Position numbers and translations under genes: made by a program. From Perognathus longimembris pacificus (lineage: Eukaryota; Chordata; Mammalia; Rodentia; Heteromyidae), in the NCBI RefSeq assembly GCF_023159225.1, contig NC_063188.1, positions 29,215,475-29,279,474 of the forward strand: a DNA stretch of 64,000 nt, read 5' to 3'. Below, piece by piece: positions 47,471-59,959 of the stretch. Numbering within the stretch: the stretch's first letter is position 1; each line of letters opens with the position of its first letter. Under the pieces are notes generated by a model. The model did not search any database. It was not told the origin of the DNA and saw only the letters and a program-made list of their open reading frames with translations.

Positions 47471-48227
47471 TTAGAATCTTGTATCTACTAGAGATTTCTC
47501 ATAGCTGCAGAAGGACACACATTGAAAAAATAGACATTTAATTTTGGTATTAATGAATTAATGTAAGCTTAGAAAATTACTTCTTTTGAAAATAACTTCA
47601 TTTGAAAAATTTGCATAATTTTTTCTTATTTTCCCCCATAAGACTACTGCATGAAATTAGTTAAAATGTGAGGATGTGTCATGAAAACCCCCATTGCCAT
47701 CAGACTATAAAAAATTAATTCTACTTCATGGGTCAACACACTTACAGCTGTTTCTTAAATCTTGACTTAGAAATATAGGCCAAAGCTAAGCAGAATAAGT
47801 GCATGTCAACTGATCATTATCCCTAGCCAACTGCTGTTCACTTTTGAGCATGGTACTGTCTCTGGAAGTTTTGTTTGGGTCTGAAATTCTGTATTAGGGT
47901 TTTTATGTCAGCTAATCTTTATGTGTGTGTTTATACATACATGCATACATACATACATATATGTATAGTATATTATATAATCTTTTTATAAGTCTCTTTA
48001 TCATATATAAGGATGAGTGGCCAGACTTGATATGTGGAACTCCTGGTATTTGGGACAGGAAACTGAAAACTCTGGTTACATTACTGATTAGTGGTATTCG
48101 AACCAGAAATAGTGGAAATGAATTTATATTTAAATTAAAAAGCAAAATAAATTAAATATGTATATGTGATATATATGTATGTGGATGGATAGATAAATAG
48201 ATATATATTGAGATCTGGAAGCCAGCC
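47471..48227. other. Intergenic sequence with short ATAC microsatellite
   Basis: (CATA)n-type repeat at 47,932-47,966 and AT-rich tetranucleotides at 48,155-48,210. Otherwise nothing recognised. Confidence 0.5.
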
Positions 48228-48390
48228 CTGGCAAGAAAGCCATAAAACTCATATATCCAATTAAATATTTGAAAACCATAGGTGGAGCTGTGGCTCAAAG
48301 TCATAGAGCACTAACCAGCTTTGAGGAAAAGAGCTCAGGGACAACACCCAGGCCCTGATTTCAAGCTCCACAACTAACTAACTATATACA
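48228..48390 (+). mobile_element. Composite B1/ID-type SINE, degenerate and 5'-truncated
   Basis: 'gccagccctggcaagaaagcc', the 'ggagctgtggctcaaagt' segment (48,283-48,300) and 'cccaggccctgatttcaagc' (48,350-48,369) match the layout of the element at 58,441. The 7SL left end is missing. Confidence 0.6.
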
Positions 48391-50711
48391 TATATATGTA
48401 GATACATATATGTATATTTTATACATATGTATAATAAAATGAAGGGAGGGATGACTTAAGATTGCATAATGGAGACACAGAACTTTCTCACATCTCGATC
48501 AACCTAAAAGAAAAACACTAGGTATAGAGGAAATAAACATAGTTAAAGTATATTATATGAATATATGAGCATGAGCATGTCACATTCCCTGGTTCTATTA
48601 ATTGATTCTAATAAAATATAAGCAATTAATCAAAAAATATATAAATAAGTAAGTAAAACCACCAAGTTCATGCATGGCTCGGAGAGAAAAGCCATAGTTA
48701 GGAAAAGAAAAGATAGGTAGTAGGTAGCACAAAAGTCAGCAGAATGCAAAATTATCAAACTTTAGATTTACAAAACAAACAACAAACTTTAACAGAGTGC
48801 TGAACAAAATGGTAGGGAATGGGAATAATCCCTACTGGTAGTGCTGTAGGCAAAAGACAAAAAGCAAGCCTCCAAAGATCCATAGATGGACACCAACTGG
48901 CATTCAATAACAGTACAATCCACGATGAGAGAGCTTCAGACTGTGTAGAACACAAAAACAAGAGTCTGGGGGTAATTCTAGATTCTAGCACAGATCTCAG
49001 GACTGACAGTATATAATCTATATGTGATAGATGGATGAAGAAAGGAGGAATGTGGTGAACTGATCAAAGTTTTATTATTAATTTTGCTCATGATATTTCT
49101 TCTGAATCTCCTGTCAAAATACTGTGCTTACTTATATAAATATGCTTCCAATATTTTTTGATGTCAGAAAAGAAAAAGCTCTTCTTGGTTAAAGCATTCA
49201 ATTGATTAGTTTGCTTTCAAAACAACATTGTTTGTCTTCCACTAAAATTTAATACAGTGTGATAAATGTATTGTGTGATATACAAAGCCAATATTCGTAT
49301 TTACAGCTTCTATAGCCCTTGAAATTAAACTCATGGTTTATAAAGAGTTATATAGTTACAATGATAATGTTCATTACAATATATGAAGACATTGACATCT
49401 TTTGCCTATTTGGTATTCGGTAAACAGTTGTAACGTATCTGAAGTGAAAATCTGGAAGCTAGTTGTATAATAAAACATTTTATTGAGAAATAATTAACAC
49501 TATACTATTCTCAAAATTACCCATAGCATATTTATAAATTATAGCAAATATACATTCTATTAATATACTTTTCTAAATATTATCTGAATTTTGTTCAGAT
49601 TTGCTGACTATTATGGGTGCTAAAGAGAAAATTAATGTGATAAAAAGAACATAAAATTCTACCATAAATTATCCTTAGAAGTTAAAGTTTTCAGAAACTC
49701 TAGAAGACTAGAAGTAGTGACTGAACTTAAAAACCACCATAAACAACATTTCACATTGTATTCTAAATTGTCAAAACAAATATGATTGTATACAATAGTA
49801 GATGTCTTAGAATAAATATCTCGTAATAATTATTACCTCTATTTTCCTGTCCTGTTAAGGAAACTATATTGTTTTAGGTAACATGTTTGTCCTGATTAAA
49901 ATTTTAGTAGCTTTACTTTTTTAATATGTCAAGAAGTTTTAAACACAACGTTAAGGATAAGTTTGGGATTATTCAGTAATATCTAATTCAAACTATTCAC
50001 TGTTGAATCTTATACATGACACCTGTTCAAATGTCTCCAATTTGTGTGCTAAGATTACAAAATGAGCTGAAAATGTCATAACTTTGCTGACATTGCATTA
50101 GTGTTGCTTTCTGCAAAGTTGGTCCAATGTCACGGTCAGTGCTCAGATAGGAGGCAAGGTATGAAGGGGAAAAGTTTTGGTTAGAATTCAATTATTAAAA
50201 AGAACTCATTTATGAAGGTACATGAGTTAACTAGCCCAATTAAAGATACTACAATATTTTAAATCCTGGAAATGTATGTGTTAACCTAGATTAAGATTAG
50301 GAATATTAATTCTGGAAAGATAATGATTAATGGTACTGACAGGTAGATGTGAATGAGTATACTTGGTAGATTACTGTAACTGTAATCTACCAAATCATGA
50401 CATATGAAATGGTCCTAATTCTAGCTAAATGGTTTTACTATAAGCACAAAGTATCTTCATCTGCTTGCTAAATATCAGATCCTGAATATCTACCATTGGT
50501 AAACAGGAGTCTCTATTTGTTTAAATATAATTATTTTGACATTTTGGATAATGTATACTGAGTTCAATAATATGTTTGAGAAGTTCATTTCAGCTTATGT
50601 CTTCCAGATTTGGGTACAGTGGTGTACAGTAGCGATTGAATAGTCACACATCCAATGAAAGAGGTTTCCCCAAATAATTAAGCTAATGGTGACAGGTTTA
50701 ACATGAAATCA
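48391..50711. other. Long AT-rich intergenic stretch
   Basis: Short AT microsatellites at 48,380-48,430. No gene or well-preserved transposon recognised. Confidence 0.45.
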
Positions 50712-50750
50712 GGACACACACACAGACACAGACACACAAACACACACACA
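50712..50750. repeat. (CA)n microsatellite, insertion target of a solo LTR
   Basis: CA-rich repeat with interruptions. CA-rich sequence reappears on the far side of the LTR at 51,376-51,402. Confidence 0.85.
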
Positions 50751-51378
50751 TGTCGGGACCTCTGGGATCCCTTCTCTCCTATCTCCCGGGGAAAATGCTT
50801 GAACCCCCAAAACTATGAAAGACCACTCGGCCTTGTCTTTCGCCAGCAGAAGGCAAAGGCATACTCTCGTGGACCGCGTGTAGCCAAGGAGAGTGAGTTA
50901 CGGAAGCCTCCCTCCCTGCCCCTTTCTCACGTGTCGGAGATTGGCGCGGAAAGAAGACTCCAGGGAGACATCTGAGGTTTGAACTGAACTCAGCGCGGGG
51001 GGGTGGGGGGGGTGGGGTGGTGGTGGTGGTGGTGGTGGTGGTGAAAGGATTAAGGTGACAGAGGCGGGAAGGCGGGAAGGGAAGGACTTGGCTAATTGGC
51101 TGAGCCGGGCTGTCTCGGCTAGAGTGGCATCCTGGCACTCCCCAGACAGGCTGACGACATGCCCCCAATAGGACCGCCCCTGGGCTCCGGCGGTGCCATC
51201 TTGAAGGCATCCACGTGGACCCGAGATCCGGATGGGAGGCGGGCTGAGCCAGAACTACTCCTTCCGGTTCTGGACCCGGAAGGCATAGGAGCGGCTTCCG
51301 GCCATATGGCCCCAGGACAGGAGGAGGGGAGGGTCAATCCGGGACCACCCCTCTACGTTTGCAGTCAGCATCCCCACA
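50751..51378 (-). repeat. Solo LTR, class II-like
   Basis: GC- and CpG-rich block between CA repeats. On the minus strand it begins TGTGGGGATG and ends 'gatcccagaggtcccgaca'. That end is the same style as the LTR of the ERV at 23,885 ('gatcccgaca'). It contains CAAGATGGCACC (51,196-51,207 complement) and a polymorphism-prone GGT repeat. No internal retroviral sequence. The open frames over it are by-products of GC content. Confidence 0.65.
51017..51043. repeat. (GGT)n microsatellite in the solo LTR
   Basis: Nine GGT units preceded by a G-rich run (50,997-51,016). Potentially G-quadruplex forming. Confidence 0.85.
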
Positions 51379-51412
51379 CATACACACAGTACCTCTCACA
51401 TACAGCTTTGGC

Positions 51413-51622
51413 TTTTCTTATTTATTGTCAAAGTGAAGTACAGAGGGGTTACAGTTCCATATGCAAGGGAGTGAGTACATTTCTTATCTCACTTGATACC
51501 TCCTCCCTCATTTTTGTCCCCCTACCCCTCCCCATTTCCCTCTTCCCCATGAGTTGTACAATTGGTTTATACCATATAGTTTTATAAGTATTGTTGCACT
51601 GGTTTGTCTTTTCATCCTTTTT
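51413..51622 (-). mobile_element. Short 5'-truncated L1 3' UTR
   Basis: Complement of the L1 3' terminus ('gtacagaggggttacagtt', 51,437-51,455), the G-rich tract and the 'gtttataccatat' segment. Closest to the L1 A type at 32,237-32,410. Confidence 0.82.
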
Positions 51623-52229
51623 TATTAGAAGTTTAGCAAGGATTTATTTCACTAAACAAGACAATGTAGGGAGAAACGGAGAAAGCAAGGAGGAGAACGT
51701 TGATCTTCATCCACGGGAGGTAGGAAGCAAAGAAGCTCAAATTTAGCCTATGTTTAATACAATAATTACAATATCCTAAGAAGACAGTGATAATGGAATA
51801 CATTTGACGTGAATTCCAAGGATTACAGTTTTTAGTGGCCATTGAAGTTTAATGAGTACTTTAATGGCAGCTAAGTGTTGACAGAAGCCTGGTCACTTGT
51901 TCAGTTATAATTTCTGCCTGGAGATTGACAACTCTGTAGATTAAAACCACTGCTTATTATCAGTTAGAATAATTTTCTTATTATATTTTCTAGTTGATTC
52001 AAATTAGATTCTTACTTGGTTTTATGATTGTCCCTCTAGAACAAAAGAATTACTGTTCATTCTAGCAGTTTCAGGTCTAGGTACCTTTCTACTTTCATGT
52101 TGCAAGCACCTGTCCCAAGTCTTTCTTTATATTTGACTCTGTATCTAATGTCAAGAATTGGCACTTATATTATTTGTTATTATAATATCTATGATGGATG
52201 AATAGGCTAGAATTTTTCATATTTGAGTC
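51623..52229. other. Intergenic sequence
   Basis: Nothing recognised. Confidence 0.5.
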
Positions 52230-52405
52230 AATAGCTTTCAATCCTGACTACCCATTGAAATTCCCTCGAAGGTTGCTTTGAACAGCCAAATTCCATCTTA
52301 GATCAATTAAGTAAGAATCTGTACTTTTGAGGTTCCCTATCAGTCTTTAGAAGCCATGCATATGATATTCATGTGCAGTTCAGTATTGAGAAGTACTAAG
52401 ACAGG
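52230..52405. mobile_element. MER5-like hAT relic
   Basis: 'caatcctgactacccattga', 'gaatctgtacttttgagg' and 'gatattcatgtgcagttcag' follow the order of MER5-type elements. Strongly decayed. Confidence 0.45.
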
Positions 52406-54114
52406 TGCTACTACTGCCTCATTCCAACTTCATTGGAACATTTAAGAATGAAACCAGTCAAATCACTGCCAGATTTTACCCATTTTTTGGACACTATAAT
52501 TCAGATTGACCTAACCCTTCAATCAGATGTGTAGTCCTAACTCAGCTCTGCCTCCCCATAGTTTTCTATTTTTTTTCTATATAGATATACATTTCATTGA
52601 GTCTATTCAACTTATGAAAATGTACTGTAGTTTACTGTTTTCACTGCTTTCCTTTAGCAAGAAATATGCTTCATTTTCTCAAAATATTTCAGTTTGACTC
52701 TGTTATTCACCACATAGCTTGAGAACAAATTGTCAGCTAATAAACAAAGATGGAATGAACTTGATTAGTGGACAAAGCGGGTCTAGTTCTAGAAGGTGCA
52801 ATATGGAAGCAGAAAAACTCTTGGTAAAATATGCTGCCAAAACAATTTTTGTAACCAGAATATTTATCAAATGAGATACTCAGGCTATAACAAGAATGGA
52901 AGATAAAGTTAAAGTCTTCTTTGGGAACCTGTCCAGATTTAATTTCAGTACTTATTTCATTTTAAATACAGGGGTAATATTGCTTAACACAGAAAACAGA
53001 TGAATAGGTAGTAAATAAACTGTGGAAACAAAATAAACAATTAAGATGCTAAGGTTTGCCTATTCTGTTTTTATTCTTATTAACCAAATTATTCAGTAAG
53101 AAAAATGTGATTAAAAACATTCCCAAATGCAGCTCACAAATTATTTCAGTATGTTCAAAACAATGAGATGTTTCTCTTTAAGAAACTTTTGGCAATAAAT
53201 TTCAATGAAGTTTTTAACAGCATAATGAAACCAAAGTCTCATAAATCTAAAAAATATGAAAAAGTATCAATAAATGTGCTGTAGACCAGCATAGAAATGT
53301 CTGCAAAACATTCTGTGTAATAGATTAGTAGCAGAACAACCAAGAAATAAAAAGGCTTAGATCTTTTACTCTAATTATGTAAGTTAAGGTTTACTATAAA
53401 TTAACCATTACTACATTGGATTTTGGTAGAATACTGATTGCATGACCACTTTATGTGCAATATTGGTATATAAAAAGTTAGAAATGAGGCTAAAAGTTTT
53501 GTAACTACTAGACTGCAAATATAGTAGGCATTGAATAAGTTTCATTAATTGTTGAACAATAAGAGACAGCTCATGACAGAGGAAATTGGAAACTCACACG
53601 CAGAGAAGAATACTTAAGGGAAATTAGGCAGAAATGATTTTGGAAAAGAAAATGAGGAGTAATCACAATCCTACTTCCAGTCACTTAGTGATATAAAGGA
53701 TTTCCAAAGATGACAGCTACTATTCATGATTTCAGAATTTATGAAGGAGGCACTATTCCCCAGGACTGGCAAAGATTAAATACAAACATATTTTGAAAGC
53801 AAAGAAAAAATATACTTCAAGGGAAAATTTCTCAAGTACTGTTACTTAAAAATAGACAAAAATATACATAGAGCTAGTTATTTACAAAATATTTACATAG
53901 AATCATGCATATCAATTGATAGAGATTTGAAAAAAATGTATGACACAACTCTTTAATCTAATTTCCTCAATCACTGCCTTAGTGGACTCAATGGATTTCA
54001 CTGACAAAGGGAAAATATACTTAATACCCTTAATTCATATGAAGCCATTGATTCTTTCCAACATGACATCCTCAAATTAAGATAAAAAGTAGATACTTTA
54101 CTTTGGGAGTATTA
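52406..54114. other. Intergenic sequence
   Basis: Long unique-looking AT-rich stretch with no gene or repeat recognised. Confidence 0.45.
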
Positions 54115-54295
54115 ATTTGATACTTGCCATGTTCTGGGCACAGGCTTGGCAGTATACTATAAGAATGCCAACTTAGTCCTCTGAAATAAGTTTTATGATT
54201 TACAACTTAACAGATACATAGATTGGATCACAAAAGGTTTTATGAACTTATCTAAAAATCATATAAATACTAAGGAAACTGACCTTAGATTCTTC
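54115..54295 (+). mobile_element. MIR-type SINE relic
   Basis: Order of motifs matches MIR: 'gccatgttctgggcacaggc', a 'cttagtcctctgaaataag' core, 'acttaacagatacatagattgg' region and 'cttatctaaaaatcat' then 'gaaactgaccttagattc'. Old and partial. Confidence 0.55.
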
Positions 54296-54939
54296 CTTTG
54301 GCTTTTTCCTTCTATCCTTCATTTGAATTAGTTAGAAGTGTCCACAAGTTCATTGGTCATCTACCATCCTTTCTATCACAAGTATTGTAACCCCCATGTG
54401 CACCACTATTCGAGTAATTACTATTGGAAAAATATCTGCCATAGGGCTTTATTTTGCTGACATAGCTTCCACCACAGAGCTGCTTCCTCTGTCCCTATCC
54501 TAACAGGAAAGATTGGAAGCTTCTCTTTTCTTCTGCGGTCATATTAGAGCATGAGACTTGCTGCTTAATTTCCAAAGGCACAGGAATAATTTCCTATTCA
54601 CTTGTAGATTTGATTAAAGTAGAGGTGGGAAAAATAGAGACATATAACTACCATGGGGATGGGGCATAAGTCAGACCTCTAAATGTATCATCTTAATACA
54701 TATATAATTTGTTAACAAGATGATTAGGTCTAAAATAAAATTAGAAAAAAACATCAATTACAGTATATATTTCCTTTTTAATGAGATGGCATCAGACCAG
54801 ATCATAGTGTATGACATCGTTTCTAAAAGAAAATCTATTCTAGTTTAAAATCAACTAATTCTTAAATCAACTTCTGAAATGCAGATTAAAAAATTACAAG
54901 TAGTATTACCCATGTAGTCTAATACCAAATCATATTACT
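54296..54939. other. Intergenic sequence
   Basis: Nothing recognised. Confidence 0.45.
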
Positions 54940-55135
54940 CTGAAGCTAAGGACTACATTTGTTATTTTGGGCATTTATATTGCATACTGTATCTTTGTTT
55001 TTTTATACTGTGTAAGTATATTATCTATATAATGATTTCTTCCTTGAATCTAAGAATAATGCCTTTTTCAGTGTCTGGAAATGTGCTTGAAAATTATGGG
55101 CAATCGATGAATATTTAATGAATAAATGATTTACT
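54940..55135 (+). mobile_element. L2-type LINE 3' end relic
   Basis: 'aatgcctttttcagtgtctgg' context followed by 'gaatatttaatgaataaatga' is the typical L2 3' terminus (short GAATAAATGA repeats), strongly diverged. Confidence 0.45.
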
Positions 55136-55889
55136 GGGTATAACAAGAATAACCTGATGAGATTTATAAATATTCAATTCCCTCTCTGTCATTGTCTGAA
55201 AGACAGTAATGAAACCCAAAATGATTGGCACCAAGGAACCTGCAAAACAAGAAAAAAAAAAACCCAATAGCAAGAGAACTTTTTGTTTAGGATGAGAGAT
55301 ACATGATTATATAGAATTATATAGCCATGAAAAAGAAAAGCCACAAACTAAGAACAAGATACTGTACTGGTATTTGGGGAAGGTGTTTGGGGAAGGGGAA
55401 GAACAATGTTCCTAGAATATTTTATAGTGTAGATGATACAAAAACCTAGAGCTTGTAAGTTACCTTTGTCACTACAATGTTTAAAATAGTAACATAAATT
55501 AATTTTCATAAGAATAACTAAAGTTATCAAGGGGATAGAAAGCAAGCCAGCAGAAATTAAAGACTCATGAGTTAACCTTTATTTCAAATAAAGCTAAAAT
55601 AGACCATCCAGCACATGAATGACTTCATGGTGTGATTGATGGTCACTTTTCTACATTCCATAAAAGAAAAATAAAACAAGATATAACCCACATATAGCAA
55701 ACATTTGTACAGTTTAGGAGAGAGAACACTATACTAAATACTATACTGAAGGCTATGCACATGATTGTTTTTAGCTTCCTGAGTAGACCAGTTTTTGATG
55801 TGAATGTCCTCAGATTTAATTACAGTGCAAAAAAAGCAATGAGAATTAATACTTTCTTAAAGTCCCTTCCAATTCCAGGATTCTGATTT
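55136..55889. other. Intergenic sequence
   Basis: Nothing recognised. Confidence 0.45.
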
Positions 55890-56690
55890 TCATTTTATTT
55901 ATTAACTCAATAGATATATAGCAATTATATGTGTTTATGGGATATCATATGATATTTCAATACATGAAGACATTGTGTAATGCTCAAGTGAGGGTAAATA
56001 TATCAATATAAATAGTTTGAAGAATCACATATGATTTTCCACAATAGGTATAACTAGGTTACCTTCCCATTAACAATGTACAGAATACCTTTCTTTTCAC
56101 ATTCTTGCATTCTTGGTTTGCTTTTATTTTAATCATTCAGATTACAGTGAAGTAAGGTGGAATTCCATGGCAGTTAGAGTTAGCATATTTTTTTTTTTTT
56201 TTTTTGGCCAGTCCTGGGCCTTGGACTCAGGGCCTGAGCACTGTCCCTGGCTTCTTTTTGCTCAAGGCTAGCACTCTGCCACTTGAGCCACAGCGCCGCT
56301 TCTGGCCGTTTTCTGTATATGTGGTGCTGGGGAATCGAACCTAGGGCTTCGTGTATCCGAGGCAGGCACTCTTGCCACTAGGCTATATCCCCAGCCCCAG
56401 AGTTAGCATATTTTGATGATTAGTGATATTTTATATTTTAAATATGGTTGTTAGCAATCTGTGTATCATCTTTTGAGAACTGTTTACTTTCGTATAGTCT
56501 CCATATTTCCCCATTGGATTATTGTTTTTAAGGGGTACTTAACCAAGAAACACTCTTGCACATTACAATGTCCTAAAGCATTTCTCAAATATTTTCTCCA
56601 GTACTTTCATAGTTTCACTTCCTATATTCAAGTCTTTAACTCAGTGAAGTGAGTTTTTAAATAGTCTAGTTTTAAATAGGTCTAGTTTTA
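55890..56690 (-). mobile_element. Ancient L1 3' fragment, split by a SINE
   Basis: The minus strand matches the old mammalian L1 3' UTR (complement of 'ttatgggatatcatatgata' near 55,936) and ORF2 C-terminal coding region ('gatgattagtgat' at 56,415-56,427, 'tcttttgagaactg' at 56,469-56,482). A young SINE interrupts it at 56,192-56,398. Confidence 0.65.
56192..56398 (-). mobile_element. Dimeric tRNA SINE, young subfamily
   Basis: Complete minus-strand copy retaining CpG-rich segments (complement of AGCGGCGCTG). The 16-base target duplication agagttagcatatttt is at 56,176-56,191 and 56,399-56,414, inside the ancient L1. Confidence 0.93.
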
Positions 56691-58079
56691 TTCTTCTGAG
56701 GAGTAGAATTTTTATTTTCGTTAGTGTAATAGGGTATTAGTTTGTTAGTTCTATCTTAACAAAGTACCATTTGCTGAATTACTTAACGGAATTTGTTTTC
56801 TAGAAATTATGAGGACTAGAAACTGAAAATTAAGGTGTCATCAAGGTTGGTTTCCTCTGAGGTATACACAAGAAGACTCTGTTGTAGATCACTCTCCTTG
56901 GATTCCTTGGTCATTTCCTTAAGTCCTTTCACATTGTCTTCTTTTCTGCATATTTGCTCTTATTGAAAAATTTCCATTTATACTAAACCTCATGCTATAT
57001 GACTAAGGTCAGCCCCAATTGCTAATTTGATTACCTCTGCACAGATTCTACCTCTAAATAGGATTACATTAGAAAGTATTAACACCTCTTTTTTGCAGGT
57101 ACATAACTCAAATCAATAATCTCAGCTGTATGCAATCATGATGCCCTACATAGTACTAGATGAAACAGATTGTGACTGATAGCTTTATGGAAGGTTTTTT
57201 TATTGTTTAGAAACCTCAACCTTAACTTTTTTCTTATTTTACATTTCAACTAGATTTCTGAGAAGGAATGATGGATTTTAGAGCAATTTTGAAAGATGTA
57301 TCTTTACATAAAAGTAGAAGCAAAGTTCCTCTCATAGTTGTTTGGTCTTGTTCCTTGCATTCTTTCATCCGTTTTGACATTTGTTGAGGTCCTAGATATG
57401 TTGGCTGTCTTAAAATTAGAAGCTGCCATTGCTTTCCCTATGGACAAAGAGAATAATTGACACAGGGATGCTATACCGAGGGCTGTTGACAGAATATCTT
57501 ATGCAATCAGGTCAACATTTCTTCTATGCCCACTATATTTTCATAAGGCAGATCATTCATGAACAGCTTCCTGAAACTGACAGCACTAATTTATTAAACT
57601 GGTATTCACTTGGCACTTATTTCGTGTGCTGTATTAGGCCTTATTTGGATATTCAACAGAAGATATAGCTTCTATTCACAAGCCAAGTTAGGTTGACAGA
57701 CAAGTAACATTTAATAAATACTTAAATAGAGAAAAAACCAAGTACTTTAAGGTGCAGAGGGTGGAAGAGGAAGATGGAAGAGATTAATCATGCCTAGAGT
57801 TCTTAGGAATATATATTAATAGTTAGCCTTTGATGCTACTTAAAATTCTAGACGGTGAACTCAGGGAAACTTTGCAGCGACATTTTGAGGACTGATTTTT
57901 GAAAACAGAAGGTTAAAGCTGGGGACTGTGGCTGACAAACAAGGAGAGTTATATGTCTGTGTCAAATGGAAATTGTGGCTGCATTAGTTCAGCAGTTCAA
58001 TCAAATGTCTCTAATCCTCTATCAACCTAAATAGAACACAGCCACACTTTTGCAGGCCAAGCAGATAAAAAAAAAAACC
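56691..58079. other. Intergenic sequence
   Basis: Mostly unrecognised. The part at 57,590-57,840 faintly resembles an old L2/MIR-type dispersed repeat ('ggcacttatttcgtgtgctg'). Confidence 0.4.
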
Positions 58080-58330
58080 TGCCAAGAGAGCGGAAATGAA
58101 GCTGAAATTACTGCTGTTCCATGAAATTTACGATGCCAAAAATGCCATTTAACTTAAGGTGCTTCTGGGGAAAAATGCATTTAATTAAATTGTGTCAGAC
58201 CATTCATAGTTTCGTTTGTGGTAGTGCCAAAGGGATTACTCGGTTGGTAACAGTTCTTCTTGAATGAACCACTTAAAAATAAATAAAATGGCCATTTTTT
58301 TGTCATTGATAAGGCAGTACAAAATTCAAA
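58080..58330. other. Candidate conserved noncoding segment
   Basis: Non-repetitive sequence with no decay signature, carrying an ATGCATTTAATTAAAT block (58,174-58,189) of homeobox/octamer type. Composition and texture differ from the surrounding decayed repeats. Function is a guess from sequence texture only. Confidence 0.25.
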
Positions 58331-58440
58331 AATGATTAACGTTTTGAGAGAATTCTCACTGTGTTTCTGTGGTAATGATCAGAAACACGTGCCTATCATA
58401 ATATATTCCACAATTCACAGAAAGTTATATGACTCCCAAA

Positions 58441-58645
58441 CTGGGCGCCGGTGGCTTATGCCTGTAATCCTAGCTATTCAGGAGGCTGAGATCTGAGGAT
58501 CATGGTTCAAAGCCAGCTCAGGCAGAAAACACATGCTTATTTCCAATAAATAACTCAGAAAAAGCCAGAAATGGCTCTGTGGCTCAAGTGGTAGAGTTGA
58601 AGCTCAGGGACAGTGCACAGGACCTGAGTTCAAGTCCCAGGACCA
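58441..58645 (+). mobile_element. Composite B1/ID SINE forming the 5' part of a SINE/L1 chimera
   Basis: The 7SL-derived left arm has pol III boxes (GGTGGCTTATGCCTGTAATC; GTTCAAAGCC). The right arm is related to the second monomer of the dimeric SINE (GGCTCAAGTGGTAGAG, GAGTTCAAGTCCCAGGACCAG). There is no A tail: it passes directly into L1 sequence at about 58,646. Confidence 0.85.
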
Positions 58646-59328
58646 GTAATGGAACCAACCCAGATGCCCCTCAGTAGATGAATGGATCAAGAAAATATGA
58701 ATTCTATGCTTCTATCAGAAAGACTGACATCACCCCATTTGTAAGGAAATGGATAGACTTAGGGAAAAAATCATATTGTTTGAAGTAATCCATACCCAAA
58801 GAAACAGGTTCCATGGTTTCCCTCATTGGTAACAATTAGTATATATCTAGGATAGTCCCAGCAGATGATCACAACAGCTCAATAGCTATGTACATATGAC
58901 CACATAAAATAATAATATTTGAAATTAACTCCATGATATGGAAACAGGAGGGTTTTTGTTGTTTTTAATGTACTGTGTGAAGCTATTTCTTTTTTCTTTC
59001 ATTTTTTCCTTTGGTTTATCCCAAGTCATCACCTTTTTTTATTCTGGTACCCTGTGTCTTGTGCATACATTTATCTGATTTAGAGAAGGGAAAGAGAATA
59101 ACAAAATGATGAAACAAAGGACAAAGTGTGAACCAATGCAACAGTGATACTCACAAGACATTATGTTGGAAATGAACTTTACAACTTTGGGGGGAGGGGG
59201 ATTCCGGAGGAGGGAAAGTGGAAGAAAAACAAGGAAGTTGCTAAAAATGTTGGACAAGAAATGTAGTCATTACCTTACTTATGTAACTGTAAACCCTCTG
59301 TACAGCACCTTTACAACAAAATTAAAAT
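58646..59328 (+). mobile_element. L1 3' end forming the 3' part of a SINE/L1 chimera
   Basis: Starts at 'tggaaccaacccagatgccc' (equivalent to L1-1 about 19,555) and runs through ORF2's end and the 3' UTR to an A-rich tail. The right target duplication aagttatgactccaa (59,329-59,343) pairs with the sequence left of the SINE (58,422-58,439), not with anything at the SINE/L1 joint. Confidence 0.85.
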
Positions 59329-59343
59329 AAGTTATGACTCCAA

Positions 59344-59653
59344 TTTACATTGTTTAGCTGCTAAAGGAAAGGATTAGGGTGATTGTTATCCAAACCGCAT
59401 GTACTGTTTTCAAAGTAAATACACAATACAATTTTAAAATAATTACTTCTTATTGTATTTCATGGAAATTGAAAAAGATCTTAAAAATACACAACACAAA
59501 CCCATAAGTTAACAAATCACGAAAAGGAAGTCCAGATGACACAACAGTATCTCTCAAATGTCCATGCAGCTAATAGAATTCACACTAGAACTCATGTTTC
59601 TTTTTACTCAGTTTGTTGGTATGGCCAATATATTATTTATCTCTCAAAAATAT
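59344..59653. other. Intergenic sequence
   Basis: Nothing recognised. Confidence 0.5.
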
Positions 59654-59664
59654 AGAAGTAAAGT

Positions 59665-59872
59665 GGGCTGGGGATATAGCCTAGTGGCAAGAGTGTCTGC
59701 CTCGGATACACGAGGCCCTAGGTTCGATTCCCCAGCACCACATATACAGAAAACGGCCAGAAGCGGCGCTGTGGCTCAAGTGGCAGAGTGCTAGCCTTGA
59801 GCGGGAAGTAGCCAGGGACAGTGCTCAGGCCCTGAGTCCAAGGCCCAGGACTGGCCAAAAAAAAAAAAAAAA
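59665..59872 (+). mobile_element. Dimeric tRNA SINE, young subfamily
   Basis: Intact boxes in both monomers. Diagnostic CCTCGGATACACGAGGCCC, AGCGGCGCTG and GAGCGGGAAG are shared with the copy at 61,955. Target duplication agaagtaaagt lies at 59,654-59,664 and 59,873-59,883. Confidence 0.94.
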
Positions 59873-59959
59873 AGAAGTAAAGTTGGCAACTTATATACTG
59901 GCATAAAAGTAGCAAGGCTGAAAGTTATTCCAAGTTTTAACACATGAATTCTGTATCCA

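Noticed and set aside
50779..51587. Two 142-143 codon frames on opposite strands over the solo LTR
   Set aside because: They overlap on opposite strands, cross the GGT repeat and run out of the LTR into L1 sequence. By-products of GC content.
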